Origin: Methanococcoides orientis
GTDB taxonomy: Archaea; Halobacteriota; Methanosarcinia; Methanosarcinales; Methanosarcinaceae
Reading direction: 5' to 3'
DNA: 64,000 nucleotides
Assembly: GCF_021184045.1 (NCBI RefSeq)
Contig: NZ_CP073710.1
Location: 248,001-312,000 of the forward strand
In this document: positions 31,308-41,694 of the stretch, one piece after another
Position numbering within the stretch: position 1 is the first letter of the stretch
Layout of the letters: every line of letters begins with the position of its first letter
Program-made: the position numbers and the translations under genes
Notes under the pieces: model-generated
What the model was told of the DNA's origin: nothing
The model's input: the letters and a program-made list of their open reading frames with translations, nothing else
Databases searched by the model: none

Positions 31308-32384
31308 TTACTTGACCCCCTCGATTACAGTTTTGATTATATGTTTAAGGTCGTTCTCTAAAATACCCGGGTGTACCGGGAGTGAGATCACTTCCTTTGC
31401 TGCCTTTTCACATACTGGCAGATCGTAATTGTATCCCGCTTCAATATATGTCGGCTGCATATGTATTGGTATTGGATAATAGATGCCTGTACCAATGCCA
31501 TTCTCAGTCAGTTTTTTGATAAGACCATCGCGTGATTCCACTCTTATGGTGTATTGGTGGAACATGTGCTCACATCCTTTCCTGATAGTTGGAATGGTAA
31601 TGCCACGTGTACTTTTCAGTCCTTCTGAAAGGATATGTGCATTCTTCTGGCGCTTAAGGTTGAACCCATCGATCTTTTTGAGCTGAACAAGACCAATTGC
31701 AGCTGAAATATCGGTCATTCTGAAATTATAGCCTACCATTTCGTGAAGGTAACGTTCCTGTGAACCATGTGCACGTATCATCCTGGCTTTTCTGGCAACT
31801 TCGCTGTCATTGGTAGTTATTATTCCGCCTTCGCCGGTGGTCATGTTCTTTGTAGGGTAGAAACTGAACGCTCCTGTTCCGAAGGAACCTACTTTCTTAC
31901 CTTGATAAGTTGCACCATGGGCCTGGCATGCATCTTCAATAATGGTCAGATCGTGATCTTCTGCAATTTCATTTATCTGCTTCATCTCTGCTGGATGGCC
32001 GTAGAGGTGTACTGGCATCAGTGCCTTTGTGTCTTTGGTTATACTCTTCTCTATCAAACTTGTATCAATATTGAACGTTTCAGGTTCAATATCTACGAAT
32101 ACTGGCCTTGCACCGGTATACATGATACTGTTACCAGTTGCTATGAAGCTAAAGGACGTTGTGATGACCTCATCGCCTTTACCTATTCCATGTGCCATTA
32201 GTGCGGCATGAAGAGCAGCTGTCCCCGAGTTCACCGCGATCGCATGCTCTGTTCCGATAAATTCTGCAAAAGCACTTTCAAACTCTGCAACACGCTTTCC
32301 TTCCGCAATAATTCCTGAAGCCAGCACCTCGGACACTGCCTCTATCTCTTCATTGCCAAGATTGGGTTTTGCTATTGGGATCAT
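31308..32384 (-). CDS. DegT/DnrJ/EryC1 sugar aminotransferase
   Basis: This PLP sugar aminotransferase of about 358 residues carries [49 protein letters not shown] and the PLP lysine in [19 protein letters not shown]. It would aminate the C3 keto sugar made by the neighbouring dehydrogenase. Start ATG at 32384 has GAGG before it; the frame extends ten codons further without need. Confidence 0.9.
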   Translation of the reverse strand: MIPIAKPNLGNEEIEAVSEVLASGIIAEGKRVAEFESAFAEFIGTEHAIAVNSGTAALHAALMAHGIGKGDEVITTSFSFIATGNSIMYTGARPVFVDIEPETFNIDTSLIEKSITKDTKALMPVHLYGHPAEMKQINEIAEDHDLTIIEDACQAHGATYQGKKVGSFGTGAFSFYPTKNMTTGEGGIITTNDSEVARKARMIRAHGSQERYLHEMVGYNFRMTDISAAIGLVQLKKIDGFNLKRQKNAHILSEGLKSTRGITIPTIRKGCEHMFHQYTIRVESRDGLIKKLTENGIGTGIYYPIPIHMQPTYIEAGYNYDLPVCEKAAKEVISLPVHPGILENDLKHIIKTVIEGVK

Positions 32385-32460
32385 TTTATTCCTCGTGTGT
32401 TTGGAATTATTCAAATGGCTGATTAGATTAGATTGATTAGATCAACTGGGGTGGGCTAAA

Positions 32461-33129
32461 TTAGATGCTATTTAAGGATCTCAGCTCTTCTGGGAGCTCT
32501 TCTATCTTTGCGGGACATCCGATTGCAAGTTTCCATGGGGGGACTTCACGTGTCACCAGTGCCCCACCTGCTATAAATGCACCTTCTCCTATCTCAACTC
32601 CCGGGAGTATGGTTGCATTTGCACCAATTGATGCTCCTTTTCGAATGATGGGGCCTTCAGGCCTGTATTCTTTACGAATTGGATATTTATCATTTGCAAG
32701 TACTGCACATGGACCAATGAAGACGTTGTCCTCTATCATTACATTAGTGGGGATATAGGCATTCCCTTGTATACTGACATTATTCCCGATAGTCACATTT
32801 CCGTCGATGATAACGTTGGTCCCTATCAGGACATTATTGCCAATGGTGGTGTTCTCACGTATCATGCAGTTGTGTCCGGTCTTGAAATTGCTACCTGTCC
32901 TGACATTACTGAAGATCGTTGTATTTGGTCTTATGAATGAGTTTGGTCCAATTTCGCATCCTTGAAAATCAGAATCTTCGATGCGGGTATCGTCCTCTAC
33001 TATTCGGGAGAGGATCTTATGTTCCGGATATCCAAGTATAACGTTCTCAAGTACTACTGAATTTTCTCCTATGGTGCTTGATCCATATATTTTGGCAGAA
33101 GAATGTATTTTCAAATTTATATTATTCAA
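32461..33129 (-). CDS. Left-handed beta-helix sugar N-acetyltransferase
   Basis: This 222-residue enzyme of hexapeptide-repeat type has many [IV]-G-x-N-[VT]-x turns ([33 protein letters not shown]) and a late loop [28 protein letters not shown]. It ends the three-gene sugar pathway by acetylating the new amino group (WlbB/PglD-like). A TTG start at 33129 has GGGGAG upstream. The 76-base gap to the aminotransferase start keeps the operon plausible. Confidence 0.85.
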   Translation of the reverse strand: MNNINLKIHSSAKIYGSSTIGENSVVLENVILGYPEHKILSRIVEDDTRIEDSDFQGCEIGPNSFIRPNTTIFSNVRTGSNFKTGHNCMIRENTTIGNNVLIGTNVIIDGNVTIGNNVSIQGNAYIPTNVMIEDNVFIGPCAVLANDKYPIRKEYRPEGPIIRKGASIGANATILPGVEIGEGAFIAGGALVTREVPPWKLAIGCPAKIEELPEELRSLNSI

Positions 33130-33421
33130 TATAAGCTCCCCGGAATCTTATATGTCAGTAATATATTGATAATGTTTATGGTTTGTACCATATAGTATTT
33201 TGGAAGTATTCTTTGAAATTGACAGTACCTGTTGGTGGTATTTTTTCATCTAATGGACAATTTACTGTTGACTTACACTTATATTCAGTTGGAATGAGTG
33301 ATCTAATATTGTTCCCATTCTCTGTGTCAATTATTATTTCAGTAGCAAAACGATGCCAATTTTCTTAAAATCTCCAATGTTGCCAAATGCTTTATATGTA
33401 TAAACTGCAATTTCCCCCTCT
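33130..33421. other. Divergent intergenic region between the sugar operon and purA
   Basis: This region is 292 bases long. TTTATATGTATAAAC at 33390-33404 is a likely TATA box for purA, giving a short or absent leader. On the other side, TATATGTCAGTAATATATTGATAATG near 33148-33175 could drive the sugar operon. No gene is seen. Confidence 0.45.
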
Positions 33422-34693
33422 ATGTTTACTATTCTGACAGGATCACAGTTTGGTGATGAAGGAAAAGGAAAGATCGTTGATCTGCTCTCAAAAGACTACG
33501 ATCTTGTCGTCAGGTTCCAGGGTGGCGACAATGCCGGTCATACGGTAACAGTTGGCGAAGATGTCTATAAGTTACACTTGATACCTTCAGGTTTTTTACT
33601 TGATTCAAGGGTGCTGATCGGTCCGGGTACTGTCCTGAACCCTGAGGTTCTGGCAGAGGAGATCGATATGCTTGGAAAGGGTGGTGTAGATGTCCATTCT
33701 GATAAGCTTGGTATCGATGCTAAGACCAGTATCATTATGCCATATCATATTGAGCAGGATGCTCTTCGTGAATCTTCTCGTAAGGAGAAGATCGGCACTA
33801 CTAAGAGAGGCATTGCTTTTGCTTACATGGACAAGATCGCAAGGGATGAGATCCGTATGGGTGACCTTGTCGACTCCGAAAAGCTCCTGAGCAGGCTTTC
33901 AGAGATGGCACCTTCCAAAGAGGCAGCTATTAAGCAACTCGGTGGTGATCCTTCAATTGTCACCGATAAGGAACTTATTGATAAGTATGTGAAACTTGGT
34001 CAGAGATTAGCTCCTTATGTTACCGATGTTTCCTATGAGGTGAACAAAGGTATTGAAGATGGCAAGAACGTAATGGCTGAGGGCGCACAGGGCACTCACC
34101 TTGATGTTATCCACGGTACGCAGAAGTTTGTGACCTCTTCAAGCACTATTGCAGGTTCAGCATGTGCAAATCTTGGTGTTGGTCCTACTAAGGTGGATGA
34201 GGTTCTGGGTATTGTTAAGGCTTATATTACAAGGGTCGGAGAAGGTCCGCTTCCAACAGAGCTTGATGATGAGGCAGGCAAACATTTACATGATGTGGGT
34301 CATGAGTTCGGAACTACTACCGGAAGGTCCCGCAGATGTGGTTGGTTCGACCTCCCACTTTTGAAGAAGGCGATCTTCCTGAACGGCTACACAAGTGTTG
34401 CATTGACAAAATTGGATGTGCTAACAGGTCTTGAAATTAATAAGATATGTGTTGCCTATGAGCTTGATGGGAAAAAGCTGGATTATCCGCCTATTGATAC
34501 TTCCGATCTTGACAGGTGCAAACCTGTTTATGAAGAGATGCCTGGGTGGTCTGATGATCTAACAGAAGTCAAAAGCTATGCAGATGTTCCTGAAGCTGCC
34601 CGCAACTATGTTGAGCGCCTTGAAGAATTGATGGGCGTACCTATTGAATACGTGTCCGTAGGACCTGGCAGGGCGCAGACTTTCAGGAAATAA
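33422..34693 (+). CDS. purA: Adenylosuccinate synthetase
   Basis: This 423-residue enzyme joins IMP and aspartate with GTP to form adenylosuccinate in AMP synthesis. The N-terminus MFTILTGSQFGDEGKGKIVD has the GDEGKGK P-loop, followed by QGGDNAGHTV, EGAQGTHLDVIHGT and FGTTTGRSRRCGW. Length is normal. A TATA box 20-30 bases before the ATG and the absence of a Shine-Dalgarno suggest a nearly leaderless message. Confidence 0.97.
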   Translation: MFTILTGSQFGDEGKGKIVDLLSKDYDLVVRFQGGDNAGHTVTVGEDVYKLHLIPSGFLLDSRVLIGPGTVLNPEVLAEEIDMLGKGGVDVHSDKLGIDAKTSIIMPYHIEQDALRESSRKEKIGTTKRGIAFAYMDKIARDEIRMGDLVDSEKLLSRLSEMAPSKEAAIKQLGGDPSIVTDKELIDKYVKLGQRLAPYVTDVSYEVNKGIEDGKNVMAEGAQGTHLDVIHGTQKFVTSSSTIAGSACANLGVGPTKVDEVLGIVKAYITRVGEGPLPTELDDEAGKHLHDVGHEFGTTTGRSRRCGWFDLPLLKKAIFLNGYTSVALTKLDVLTGLEINKICVAYELDGKKLDYPPIDTSDLDRCKPVYEEMPGWSDDLTEVKSYADVPEAARNYVERLEELMGVPIEYVSVGPGRAQTFRK

Positions 34694-34896
34694 TGCTCTA
34701 TTATCTATGATAGGGTGCATGTGTATGGTGGGATATGCGAAAGCTGCCGAAACACGTATATACTAACCAATAAATTACAACCCTATTTCCATGCACACAT
34801 TATGATAGATAATTATACTTGCTGGTAACAAGTTTACTGAATAAATCAACTACAAATAAAAATCCAATCGATACATTTCATTCCAAGGAGGATAAG

Positions 34897-35346
34897 ATGA
34901 CTACAGCATATGATGTTCCTGCTGCAAATATTATTGCAAAGGTGGCAGAGAAGTTAAAAGAGAACGAGCAGATCAATGCTCCCGTATGGGCAGCTCACGT
35001 TAAGACAGGTGTTCACAAAGAATTACCACCTATTGATAATGAATGGTGGTACACCCGCTGTGCAGCTATCATGAGGACCATTTACATGGAAGGCCCTATC
35101 GGCGTGGAGAGATTAAGGTCTGTCTATGGTGGTAAGAAGAGGAGAGGCGCAAACCCTTCCAAGAAAGCAAAAGGAAGCGGCTCTGTCGCAAGGGAAGCAG
35201 CTCAGCAGCTCGAAAATGCAGGCTTTGTCCGCAAGTTGAAGAGCGGAAGAGTAATTGCTCCTGCTGGCCAGTCACTGCTTGACAATATGGCAGTTGAGGT
35301 CAAGAACGAGCTTGTCGAAACAATTCCAGAGCTTGCAAAGTACTGA
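34897..35346 (+). CDS. rps19e: Ribosomal protein eS19
   Basis: This small-subunit protein of about 149 residues contains [37 protein letters not shown], the eS19 signature. Start ATG at 34897 has AAGGAGG. It opens the archaeal translation cluster that runs to ftsY. Confidence 0.96.
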   Translation: MTTAYDVPAANIIAKVAEKLKENEQINAPVWAAHVKTGVHKELPPIDNEWWYTRCAAIMRTIYMEGPIGVERLRSVYGGKKRRGANPSKKAKGSGSVAREAAQQLENAGFVRKLKSGRVIAPAGQSLLDNMAVEVKNELVETIPELAKY

Positions 35347-35454
35347 ATGGGTTTAAGGGAGTTGATCTCCCCTCCTGCTCAGACACATAATAATTGCTAT
35401 ATGATGGTTCCATTGGAGCCATTATAATTAAATCGGAAAGGACGTGATGAAGTA

Positions 35455-35811
35455 ATGGTGGACGATATTGAAGCTATCCGAAGAAAGAGACTTGCTGAAA
35501 TGCAGCAGCAACAGCAGGCTGCTCCCCAGATGCAAAATGATGCCCAGGCTGCATACCAGCAGGAACAGGCACAGGCTGAAAGGGATGCCCAGGTCCAGGC
35601 GGTCCTTCGTCAGATCATGACTCCGGAGGCGCGTGAGAGGCTGACTCGCCTGAAACTATCACGCAAGGAACTGGCTGAGCAACTTGAATCCCAGCTTGTG
35701 ATGCTTGCTCAAAGTGGTCGCTTACAGTCAATGATCGATGATGATAAGCTTAAAGTGCTCCTTTCACAGATGCAGCCTAAAAAACGTGAACCAACCATCA
35801 CACGCATGTGA
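35455..35811 (+). CDS. PDCD5-family DNA-binding protein
   Basis: This 118-residue protein of the archaeal PDCD5/TFAR19 family has a Gln-rich coiled N-terminus (RRKRLAEMQQQQQAAPQMQ) and a compact helical core with ALRQIMTPEARERLTRLKLSRKELAEQLE-like text. Family members bind DNA and possibly ribosomal or chaperonin partners. It normally follows eS19 in this cluster. GGACGTGATG lies before the ATG. Confidence 0.93.
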   Translation: MVDDIEAIRRKRLAEMQQQQQAAPQMQNDAQAAYQQEQAQAERDAQVQAVLRQIMTPEARERLTRLKLSRKELAEQLESQLVMLAQSGRLQSMIDDDKLKVLLSQMQPKKREPTITRM

Positions 35812-35813
35812 AC

Positions 35814-36407
35814 ATGAAAGCTCAGGTACTGTTCAGTGGAGGAAAAGATAGTTCACTATCGGCAATATTGCTTGATCCCTTCTTTGATGTCGAACTTGTG
35901 ACCTGCAGTTTCTCGATCCTACCGGTTGGGGAAGTTGCAAAGGTTGCCGCAGATGAGTTGGGTTATTCCCACAGAGTACTGGAACTTGACAGAAGCATAT
36001 TAGAATCCGCTTTGGAGATCATAATAGATGATGGTTATCCAAGGAACGCTATCAATCACATACACAAGGCCGTGATCGAGACACTTGCAAAGGAAGATGA
36101 GGTCTCTCTGATCGCGGATGGTGTCAGGCGCGATGATCGTGTTCCAAAACTGACCGATGCAGAAGTTCGAAGCATAGAGGACCGGTTCGGTGTAAGTTAC
36201 ATATGCCCTCTTCATGGCTATGGTAGAAGTGCAGTTAATTTACTGGTGAGCCAATATCTGGTTATCGAAGAAGGTCAAAGTGATAGTATTGCAAAAGCAG
36301 ACTATGAAACTGAGCTTCGTGAACTGATAAGGCAGCAATATGGTGATGAAAAAGTACTTGAAATATTTCCGGAACATGTTCAATCGAGGGTTATCAGGCG
36401 TGTCTGA
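35814..36407 (+). CDS. PP-loop ATPase of the adenine nucleotide alpha hydrolase superfamily
   Basis: This protein of about 197 residues has an N-terminal PP-loop (QVLFSGGKDSSLSAILLDPF), a DGVRRDDRVP motif like those of tRNA-modifying or NAD-synthase-like ATPases, and no cysteine motif. It is probably an AMP-forming ligase or RNA-modifying enzyme of unknown substrate. It occupies the normal site between the PDCD5 gene and rpl39e. The start may be GTG 35808 or ATG 35814, next to the PDCD5 stop. Confidence 0.75.
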   Translation: MKAQVLFSGGKDSSLSAILLDPFFDVELVTCSFSILPVGEVAKVAADELGYSHRVLELDRSILESALEIIIDDGYPRNAINHIHKAVIETLAKEDEVSLIADGVRRDDRVPKLTDAEVRSIEDRFGVSYICPLHGYGRSAVNLLVSQYLVIEEGQSDSIAKADYETELRELIRQQYGDEKVLEIFPEHVQSRVIRRV

Positions 36408-36564
36408 TGGTCTGACGATGTTTTGGATAAGCAATTTAATAAGCAATTTGTTATGTGAAGGCAGGAATCTATCGTACATAGATTAATAATTTATAGGATA
36501 ATCGATTTATAGACGCAAATCTTTTAGATTGGCGTTACAATTAATCAATTCACAGGTGAGATAA

Positions 36565-36720
36565 GTGAGCCACAATACAAAAGGACAGAAAATAAGGTTG
36601 GCAAAAGCGCACAATCAGAATCAGCGCGTTCCAACCTGGGTTATCATAAAGACTAACAGACAAGTTGTTAGCCACCCTAAGAGAAGACACTGGAGAAGAA
36701 ATAGTTTAGATGTAAAGTAA
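36565..36720 (+). CDS. rpl39e: Ribosomal protein eL39
   Basis: This 51-residue basic protein reads [20 protein letters not shown] ... [30 protein letters not shown], the whole eL39. It starts with GTG at 36565 after CAGGTGAGATAA. It is too short for common ORF filters. Confidence 0.96.
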   Translation: MSHNTKGQKIRLAKAHNQNQRVPTWVIIKTNRQVVSHPKRRHWRRNSLDVK

Positions 36721-36730
36721 GGTGATGACA

Positions 36731-36997
36731 ATGGCAGAAGACGCGGTAAAGGAACAGATATACACAATTCCACTACGCCAGGCAAAGCTTGCACCAAGGT
36801 GGAAACGTTCCAGCAGGGCAATTTCACTTATCAGAAAATATCTGGTAAGACACATGAAGGCAGAACCTTCACAGATCAAGATCGATGCTTCCGTCAACCA
36901 CAAGGTTTGGGAGAGAGGTTCTCAGAAACCACCATCTTCAATACGCATTCGTGCAGCTAAGTTCGAAGATGGGGAAGTTCAGGCAGAACTTGCCTGA
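36731..36997 (+). CDS. rpl31e: Ribosomal protein eL31
   Basis: This large-subunit protein of about 88 residues contains [48 protein letters not shown] at 36731 is ten bases after rpl39e and has GGTGATG just upstream. Normal length and position. Confidence 0.95.
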   Translation: MAEDAVKEQIYTIPLRQAKLAPRWKRSSRAISLIRKYLVRHMKAEPSQIKIDASVNHKVWERGSQKPPSSIRIRAAKFEDGEVQAELA

Positions 36998-37046
36998 TCC
37001 TTCTTTCGATGATGGATAATATTCAACAAAAGTATAAAGGACAATA

Positions 37047-37700
37047 ATGATCAAAACCGTGAACATTTACGACAATCCCGTTCTAGGGGTTTTTGCCACA
37101 TGCACAGAGGATGTGGCAGTTGTTCCTATTGGTACAACTAAGAAGGCCATTGATATGATCGCAGAACTGCTTGATGTCAGGGTCATCTCTACACTGGTAA
37201 ATGGCAGTACTGTTGTTGGCTCTCTTTCCAAGGGCAACTCGAATGGTTTTTTACTATCCAGGGATGCTAGTGTCAACGATCTCAAAGACGTTGATGTCCC
37301 TGTGGAAGTGCTTCCAGACAGGCTCACTGCCACTGGGAATGTGATATTGGCAAATGATACGGCTGCACTGGTGCATCCGGATATCAGTGACAGATCCATG
37401 GAAGTTATATCAAGGGTTCTTGGTGTGGATGTTCATAGGGGTACAATTGCAGGCCTCGGTACGGTTGGAATGTCCGGCGTAGCTACTAACAAGGGACTTC
37501 TGGTTCACCCAATGGTGACGCAGGAGGAACTTGCACATCTTGAGGAAGTGTTCGGACTTTCTGTGGATGTGGGAACTACAAATTATGGCTCACAGGCCGT
37601 AGGTTCCGGATTACTGGCCAACTCGAAAGGGTATGTAGCAGGTTCCAATACAACTGGACATGAGCTAGGTAGGATTGAGGATGCTCTGTTCTTTGATTGA
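37047..37700 (+). CDS. eif6: Translation initiation factor 6 (aIF6)
   Basis: This 217-residue ribosome anti-association factor has five pseudo-symmetric repeats, with NPVLGVFATCTEDVAVVP near the start and repeats like VLANDTAALVHPDISDRSMEVISRVLGVDV. AAAGGAC precedes ATG. It binds the large subunit and prevents early joining. Confidence 0.95.
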   Translation: MIKTVNIYDNPVLGVFATCTEDVAVVPIGTTKKAIDMIAELLDVRVISTLVNGSTVVGSLSKGNSNGFLLSRDASVNDLKDVDVPVEVLPDRLTATGNVILANDTAALVHPDISDRSMEVISRVLGVDVHRGTIAGLGTVGMSGVATNKGLLVHPMVTQEELAHLEEVFGLSVDVGTTNYGSQAVGSGLLANSKGYVAGSNTTGHELGRIEDALFFD

Positions 37701-37744
37701 TCATATTATTGTTAAAATTTAATTTATAAAACAGGTGATTCCGT

Positions 37745-37921
37745 ATGCAGAATTATGTTGTCAAAGGCACATTCAAAGCAGGTCATTCTTGGGAAAATTT
37801 TACTAAGACCGTTGAGAGCCAGAACGAGAAGAATGCTCGTGAAAAGACGTATTCCACTTTCGGCAGTAAACATCATATTAACAGATCATTGATCAAGATC
37901 GATAGTATCGTAGAGGCGTGA
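37745..37921 (+). CDS. rplX: Ribosomal protein L18a / LX (eL20)
   Basis: This 58-residue protein reads [20 protein letters not shown], then [25 protein letters not shown]. It ends ..SIVEA. ACAGGTGATTCCGT supplies the ribosome binding site. It overlaps the possible GTG start of the prefoldin gene. Confidence 0.94.
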   Translation: MQNYVVKGTFKAGHSWENFTKTVESQNEKNAREKTYSTFGSKHHINRSLIKIDSIVEA

Positions 37922-37926
37922 AGCAC

Positions 37927-38343
37927 ATGTCAGAATTAAGTGAGCAGGATGTGAGGAATCTCGCATCTCAGCATCGCGAGCTCCAGAATCAGGCAGAATC
38001 TCTGCAGCAGCAGATGGGAATGGTTCAGATGTCCATCGAAGAGTGCACACGTGCAATAGGAACTCTCGAGGAACTTGAATCTGTTTCCGGCAGTATCAAC
38101 ACGATGCTTCCTCTTGGGGGCGGTGCATTCGTACATGCAAATGTCGCTAATCTCGAGAAGGTTGTTGTAAGTGTTGGTGCAGGCATAAGTGTGGAGAAAC
38201 CCCCTGCTGAAGCAAAGGAACTCCTTAATCAGCGCAAAGAAGAGCTAAATAAGGTAGTTGAACGCTTGAATGGATCAATTGCTCAGGTCGGACAGCGTAT
38301 CCAGTCCATAGAATCTATGGTTGGTAACAGAAGTCCGCAGTGA
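37927..38343 (+). CDS. pfdA: Prefoldin subunit alpha
   Basis: This co-chaperone subunit of about 138 residues is coiled coil at both ends (DVRNLASQHRELQNQAESLQQQMGMVQ and LNQRKEELNKVVERLNGSIAQVGQRIQSIE), with a central beta region LPLGGGAFVHANV. It delivers unfolded proteins to the thermosome. GTG at 37918 is an alternative start overlapping rplX. Confidence 0.94.
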   Translation: MSELSEQDVRNLASQHRELQNQAESLQQQMGMVQMSIEECTRAIGTLEELESVSGSINTMLPLGGGAFVHANVANLEKVVVSVGAGISVEKPPAEAKELLNQRKEELNKVVERLNGSIAQVGQRIQSIESMVGNRSPQ

Positions 38344-38402
38344 TCCTGTTCATGAAGTTCTGATACTTTTTTTATTTTTATTATTTTTAAGGATGAGTTT
38401 GC

Positions 38403-39542
38403 GTGTTCAATAAACTCAAGGATAAACTCAGTAGTTTCAAGCAATCGATTGGAAAAACGATCGATGAGAAAGCAGTTGATCTTGAAGAGCCGGTGGTAGA
38501 ATCTGTTGAAGTGCCAGCTGAAGAGTTGGTTGCCGAACCTATCGAAGAGTCCGTCATTCTAGGGGAAAAAACTTCTACTCCTGAAGCTTCAACCACTCCG
38601 GAAACTTCAACTACTCCTGTGGCTCAGCCAGAATCAAAACCCTCATTCAAGCAGAAGATAGGTTTTGCCCAGAAGGCCAAAGCTCTTGTTTTTGAGCGTG
38701 AGGTCATACTGGACGAGGGTGATATCAGCGATTCCCTCTGGGAACTGGAGATGGCATTGCTTGAAAGTGATATTGCTATTACCGTTGCTGAAGCTATTGT
38801 CGAAGCTGTCAAAGCAGAACTTGTGGGCAGCCGTAAAAAGATAGGAAGTAACACTGGTGAACATGTGGAGCAGGCTCTTAGGAATGCGATATATAATGTG
38901 ATGTCTGCTAATGTTTTCGATCTTGACGAATACATCGAAAAGGCTGATAAGCCTGTTCATATAGTTTTCATCGGCATCAATGGAACCGGTAAGACCACAA
39001 CGATCTCCAAGATGGCAAAACGTCTGAAAGACATGAAATATTCTGTTGTCATTGCAGCAGGTGACACTTTCAGGGCAGGGGCTATTGACCAGATCGCTAT
39101 CCATGCAGAACGAATTGGCGTAAAACTGATAAAACATCAGGAAGGCGGCGATCCCGCTGCTGTTGTCTATGATGCGGTACAGCATGCAAAGGCCCACAAT
39201 GTGGATGTCATTCTATCTGATACTGCAGGCAGGATGCACACCAATGTGAATCTCATGGCACAGCTTGAAAAGGTTTGTCGTGTAAGCACTCCTGATCTTA
39301 TCATCTTTGTTGATGAGGCCGTTGCAGGGAACGATGCTGTAGAGCGTGCAGAGCAGTTCAACGCTGCTGTCCCTATCGATGGGTCCATACTGACAAAAAC
39401 AGATGCAGATTCAAAAGGTGGCGCAGCTATCTCCATCGCATATATCACTGGAAAACCGATCCTGTTCCTTGGAATGGGTCAAGGATATGATGATCTTAGG
39501 AAATTTGATCCGCAATGGTTTGTGGACCAGTTGTTCGAATGA
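38403..39542 (+). CDS. ftsY: Signal recognition particle receptor FtsY
   Basis: This 379-residue SRP GTPase has an acidic N-terminal region (about 1-80), the N domain, then the G domain with INGTGKTTTISKMAKRLK (P-loop), GDTFRAGAIDQ, SDTAGRMHTN and TKTDADSKGGAAISI. It docks SRP-ribosome complexes at the membrane. A GTG start at 38403 has GGATGAG. A hairpin and T-tract follow. Confidence 0.96.
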   Translation: MFNKLKDKLSSFKQSIGKTIDEKAVDLEEPVVESVEVPAEELVAEPIEESVILGEKTSTPEASTTPETSTTPVAQPESKPSFKQKIGFAQKAKALVFEREVILDEGDISDSLWELEMALLESDIAITVAEAIVEAVKAELVGSRKKIGSNTGEHVEQALRNAIYNVMSANVFDLDEYIEKADKPVHIVFIGINGTGKTTTISKMAKRLKDMKYSVVIAAGDTFRAGAIDQIAIHAERIGVKLIKHQEGGDPAAVVYDAVQHAKAHNVDVILSDTAGRMHTNVNLMAQLEKVCRVSTPDLIIFVDEAVAGNDAVERAEQFNAAVPIDGSILTKTDADSKGGAAISIAYITGKPILFLGMGQGYDDLRKFDPQWFVDQLFE

Positions 39543-39585
39543 GAAGATCCTAAAAATGACACTTTAAAAGAAATCTTAACGAAAA

Positions 39586-39625
39586 AAGGTCTTTGAGTTT
39601 ATCAAGGACCTTCTTTGTTTAATTT
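39586..39625 (+). terminator. Terminator after ftsY
   Basis: AAGGTCTTTGA and TCAAGGACCTT form an 11-base stem with a 5-base loop, followed by CTTTGTTTAATTTTC. It ends the translation cluster. Confidence 0.6.
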
Positions 39626-39702
39626 TCTTTTAGTTTTGTATTTTATTATATTCGATTGTATTCCTTTATATAATAGCATACTTGACCAAATTTTACTATT
39701 TT

Positions 39703-40479
39703 TCAGACCTTGCATCCGCTTTTAATATCGCTTGCAAGTTCTTCAAGACGTTTGTTAACATTCTCTCCTGATGCGACGATGTCCACAAAAGCAGATCCCA
39801 CGATGATGCCGTCAGCTCCTGCTGCAACAACTTTTGAAGCCTGTTCTCCGTTCGAGATCCCAAATCCGACAGCTTTTGGTATGTCGGTCTTCACCCTGGA
39901 AAGTATCTGTGCAGTAGCATCGGTAACCTCTGAACGTGCTCCTGTAACGCCAAGTCTTGAGACAATGTAAACAAAGCCGGAACTTTTTTCCAGTATCATC
40001 TTTATTCTCTCATCTGTAGTAACAGGTGCTATCAGGAAGATCAGGTCTACACCGTTAGTTGAACATGATCTTGCAAGTTCTTCACTTTCCTCTGCAGGCA
40101 GGTCTGGTACTATAAGTCCGCTAATGCCGGAGTTTACACAATCTTTCACGAATTTGTCAAGACCTCGCTGGAATATCAGGTTATAGTATGTCATGCAGAC
40201 AAGAGGTACATCAACATCAAGGGACGCAACCAGTTCAAAGTACCTGTCAGGGTTCATTCCGGCTGCAAGTGCTCTTTCGGATGCTTCCTGTATCGTAGGT
40301 CCGTCTGCAACAGGGTCTGAAAAAGGTAATCCCAGTTCGATGATGTCGGCACCGCCTTTTATAAGTGAATCAACGATCGCTGGTGTTGCTTCAATATTTG
40401 GATCGCCTGCGCAAACATATGCCAGTAAAGCAGCTTCTTTCTTAGCACTAAGTTCACTGAATTTAGTAGATAATTGCAT
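39703..40479 (-). CDS. trpA: Tryptophan synthase alpha subunit
   Basis: This enzyme of about 258 residues cleaves indole-3-glycerol phosphate to indole. Visible: LPFSDPVADGPTIQEASERAL with the active-site Glu/Asp, FSDPVADG, and the phosphate loop VGFGISNGEQAS. ATG at 40479 (MQLSTKFSEL) lies just after the trpB stop. The longer frame to 40617 runs inside trpB and is not used. Confidence 0.96.
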   Translation of the reverse strand: MQLSTKFSELSAKKEAALLAYVCAGDPNIEATPAIVDSLIKGGADIIELGLPFSDPVADGPTIQEASERALAAGMNPDRYFELVASLDVDVPLVCMTYYNLIFQRGLDKFVKDCVNSGISGLIVPDLPAEESEELARSCSTNGVDLIFLIAPVTTDERIKMILEKSSGFVYIVSRLGVTGARSEVTDATAQILSRVKTDIPKAVGFGISNGEQASKVVAAGADGIIVGSAFVDIVASGENVNKRLEELASDIKSGCKV

Positions 40480-40480
40480 T

Positions 40481-41665
40481 TTACTCACCCCTGTCGATCT
40501 TTCGAACAGCTTCAAGGTCTTTATCTCCCCTTCCTGAAAGGTTGATAACCACAAGTTCACCAAGCTCTCCTGACTCTGCTGCTTCCATGACATGGGCAAC
40601 CGCGTGTGAGGATTCAAGTGCCGGGATGATGCCTTCCATAAGGCTCAGTTCATGGAATGCATTGAGTGCCATGTCATCATTTGCAACGCGCGGTGTAAGC
40701 CTGCCAATATCTGCAAGATATGCCAGTTCAGGCCCCACTCCGGAATAGTCCAGTCCGGCAGAAACCGAACTTGATTCCAGGATCTGTCCGTGTTTGTCCT
40801 GTAGGATACGGGTGCGAGCTCCCTGGAGGACACCATCTTCTCCCACTGAAAGTGATGCGGAGTGGAGTGCAGCACCTTCTGTCTGTTTCATCCCGCTACC
40901 TCCGGCTTCCACAGCAACAAGTTTCACTTCCTTCTCTTCAACAAACGGATGGAAGATTCCCATGGCATTACTGCCACCACCTGTGCAGGCTACTATGGAA
41001 TCAGGGTAACGTCCTTCCTTCTCCATTATCTGCTGTTTGACCTCATTTCCTATCACACTCTGGAAATCCCTGACCATCATTGGGTATGGATGTGGTCCCA
41101 CTACTGAACCTATAAGGTAGTGAGTTTCCTCTACATTTGAGACCCAGTCCCGTAAAGCTTCATTGATTGCATCTTTGAGCGTCTTTGAACCGGATTCTAC
41201 AGGATGTACTTCTGCTCCCATAAGCTCCATGCGGTAAACATTCATTCGTTGCCTGACGGTATCCTTTGCTCCCATGTATACGTGGGTCTGGAATCCCATG
41301 TTCGTGCCTGCCATGGCCGTTGCAGTTCCATGCTGGCCTGCCCCGGTCTCAGCTACAAGTCTTGTTTTTCCCATGTATTTTGCAAGTAGTGCCTGGCCGA
41401 TGGTATTGTTCAGTTTGTGTGCTCCACCGTGTACGAGATCCTCTCTTTTCAGGTAGATCTTAACACCGTATTTCTTGCTCATGTTCTTTGCATAATACAA
41501 TGGGGTCTCACGTCCGGCAAAGTCCTTGAGGTAATAATCCAGTTCCTTCAGGAATTCTGGATCATTTTTATATTTTTCATATCCTTCCTCAAGTTCCTCA
41601 AGTGCGGGCATAAGTATCTCAGGGACAAATTGTCCTCCGTACTTGCCATACTTTGGTCCACTCAT
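40481..41665 (-). CDS. trpB: Tryptophan synthase beta subunit
   Basis: This 394-residue PLP enzyme condenses indole with serine. The PLP lysine is in [18 protein letters not shown] near 88. [16 protein letters not shown] and [15 protein letters not shown] are present. GGAGGAAATGAA precedes the ATG. It lies between trpC and trpA on the minus strand. Confidence 0.97.
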   Translation of the reverse strand: MSGPKYGKYGGQFVPEILMPALEELEEGYEKYKNDPEFLKELDYYLKDFAGRETPLYYAKNMSKKYGVKIYLKREDLVHGGAHKLNNTIGQALLAKYMGKTRLVAETGAGQHGTATAMAGTNMGFQTHVYMGAKDTVRQRMNVYRMELMGAEVHPVESGSKTLKDAINEALRDWVSNVEETHYLIGSVVGPHPYPMMVRDFQSVIGNEVKQQIMEKEGRYPDSIVACTGGGSNAMGIFHPFVEEKEVKLVAVEAGGSGMKQTEGAALHSASLSVGEDGVLQGARTRILQDKHGQILESSSVSAGLDYSGVGPELAYLADIGRLTPRVANDDMALNAFHELSLMEGIIPALESSHAVAHVMEAAESGELGELVVINLSGRGDKDLEAVRKIDRGE

Positions 41666-41694
41666 TTCATTTCCTCCTAATTGTCAATTGTATT

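Noticed and set aside
38643-39197. A 184-residue minus-strand frame inside ftsY
   Set aside because: It is antisense to conserved SRP GTPase motifs and has no independent support.
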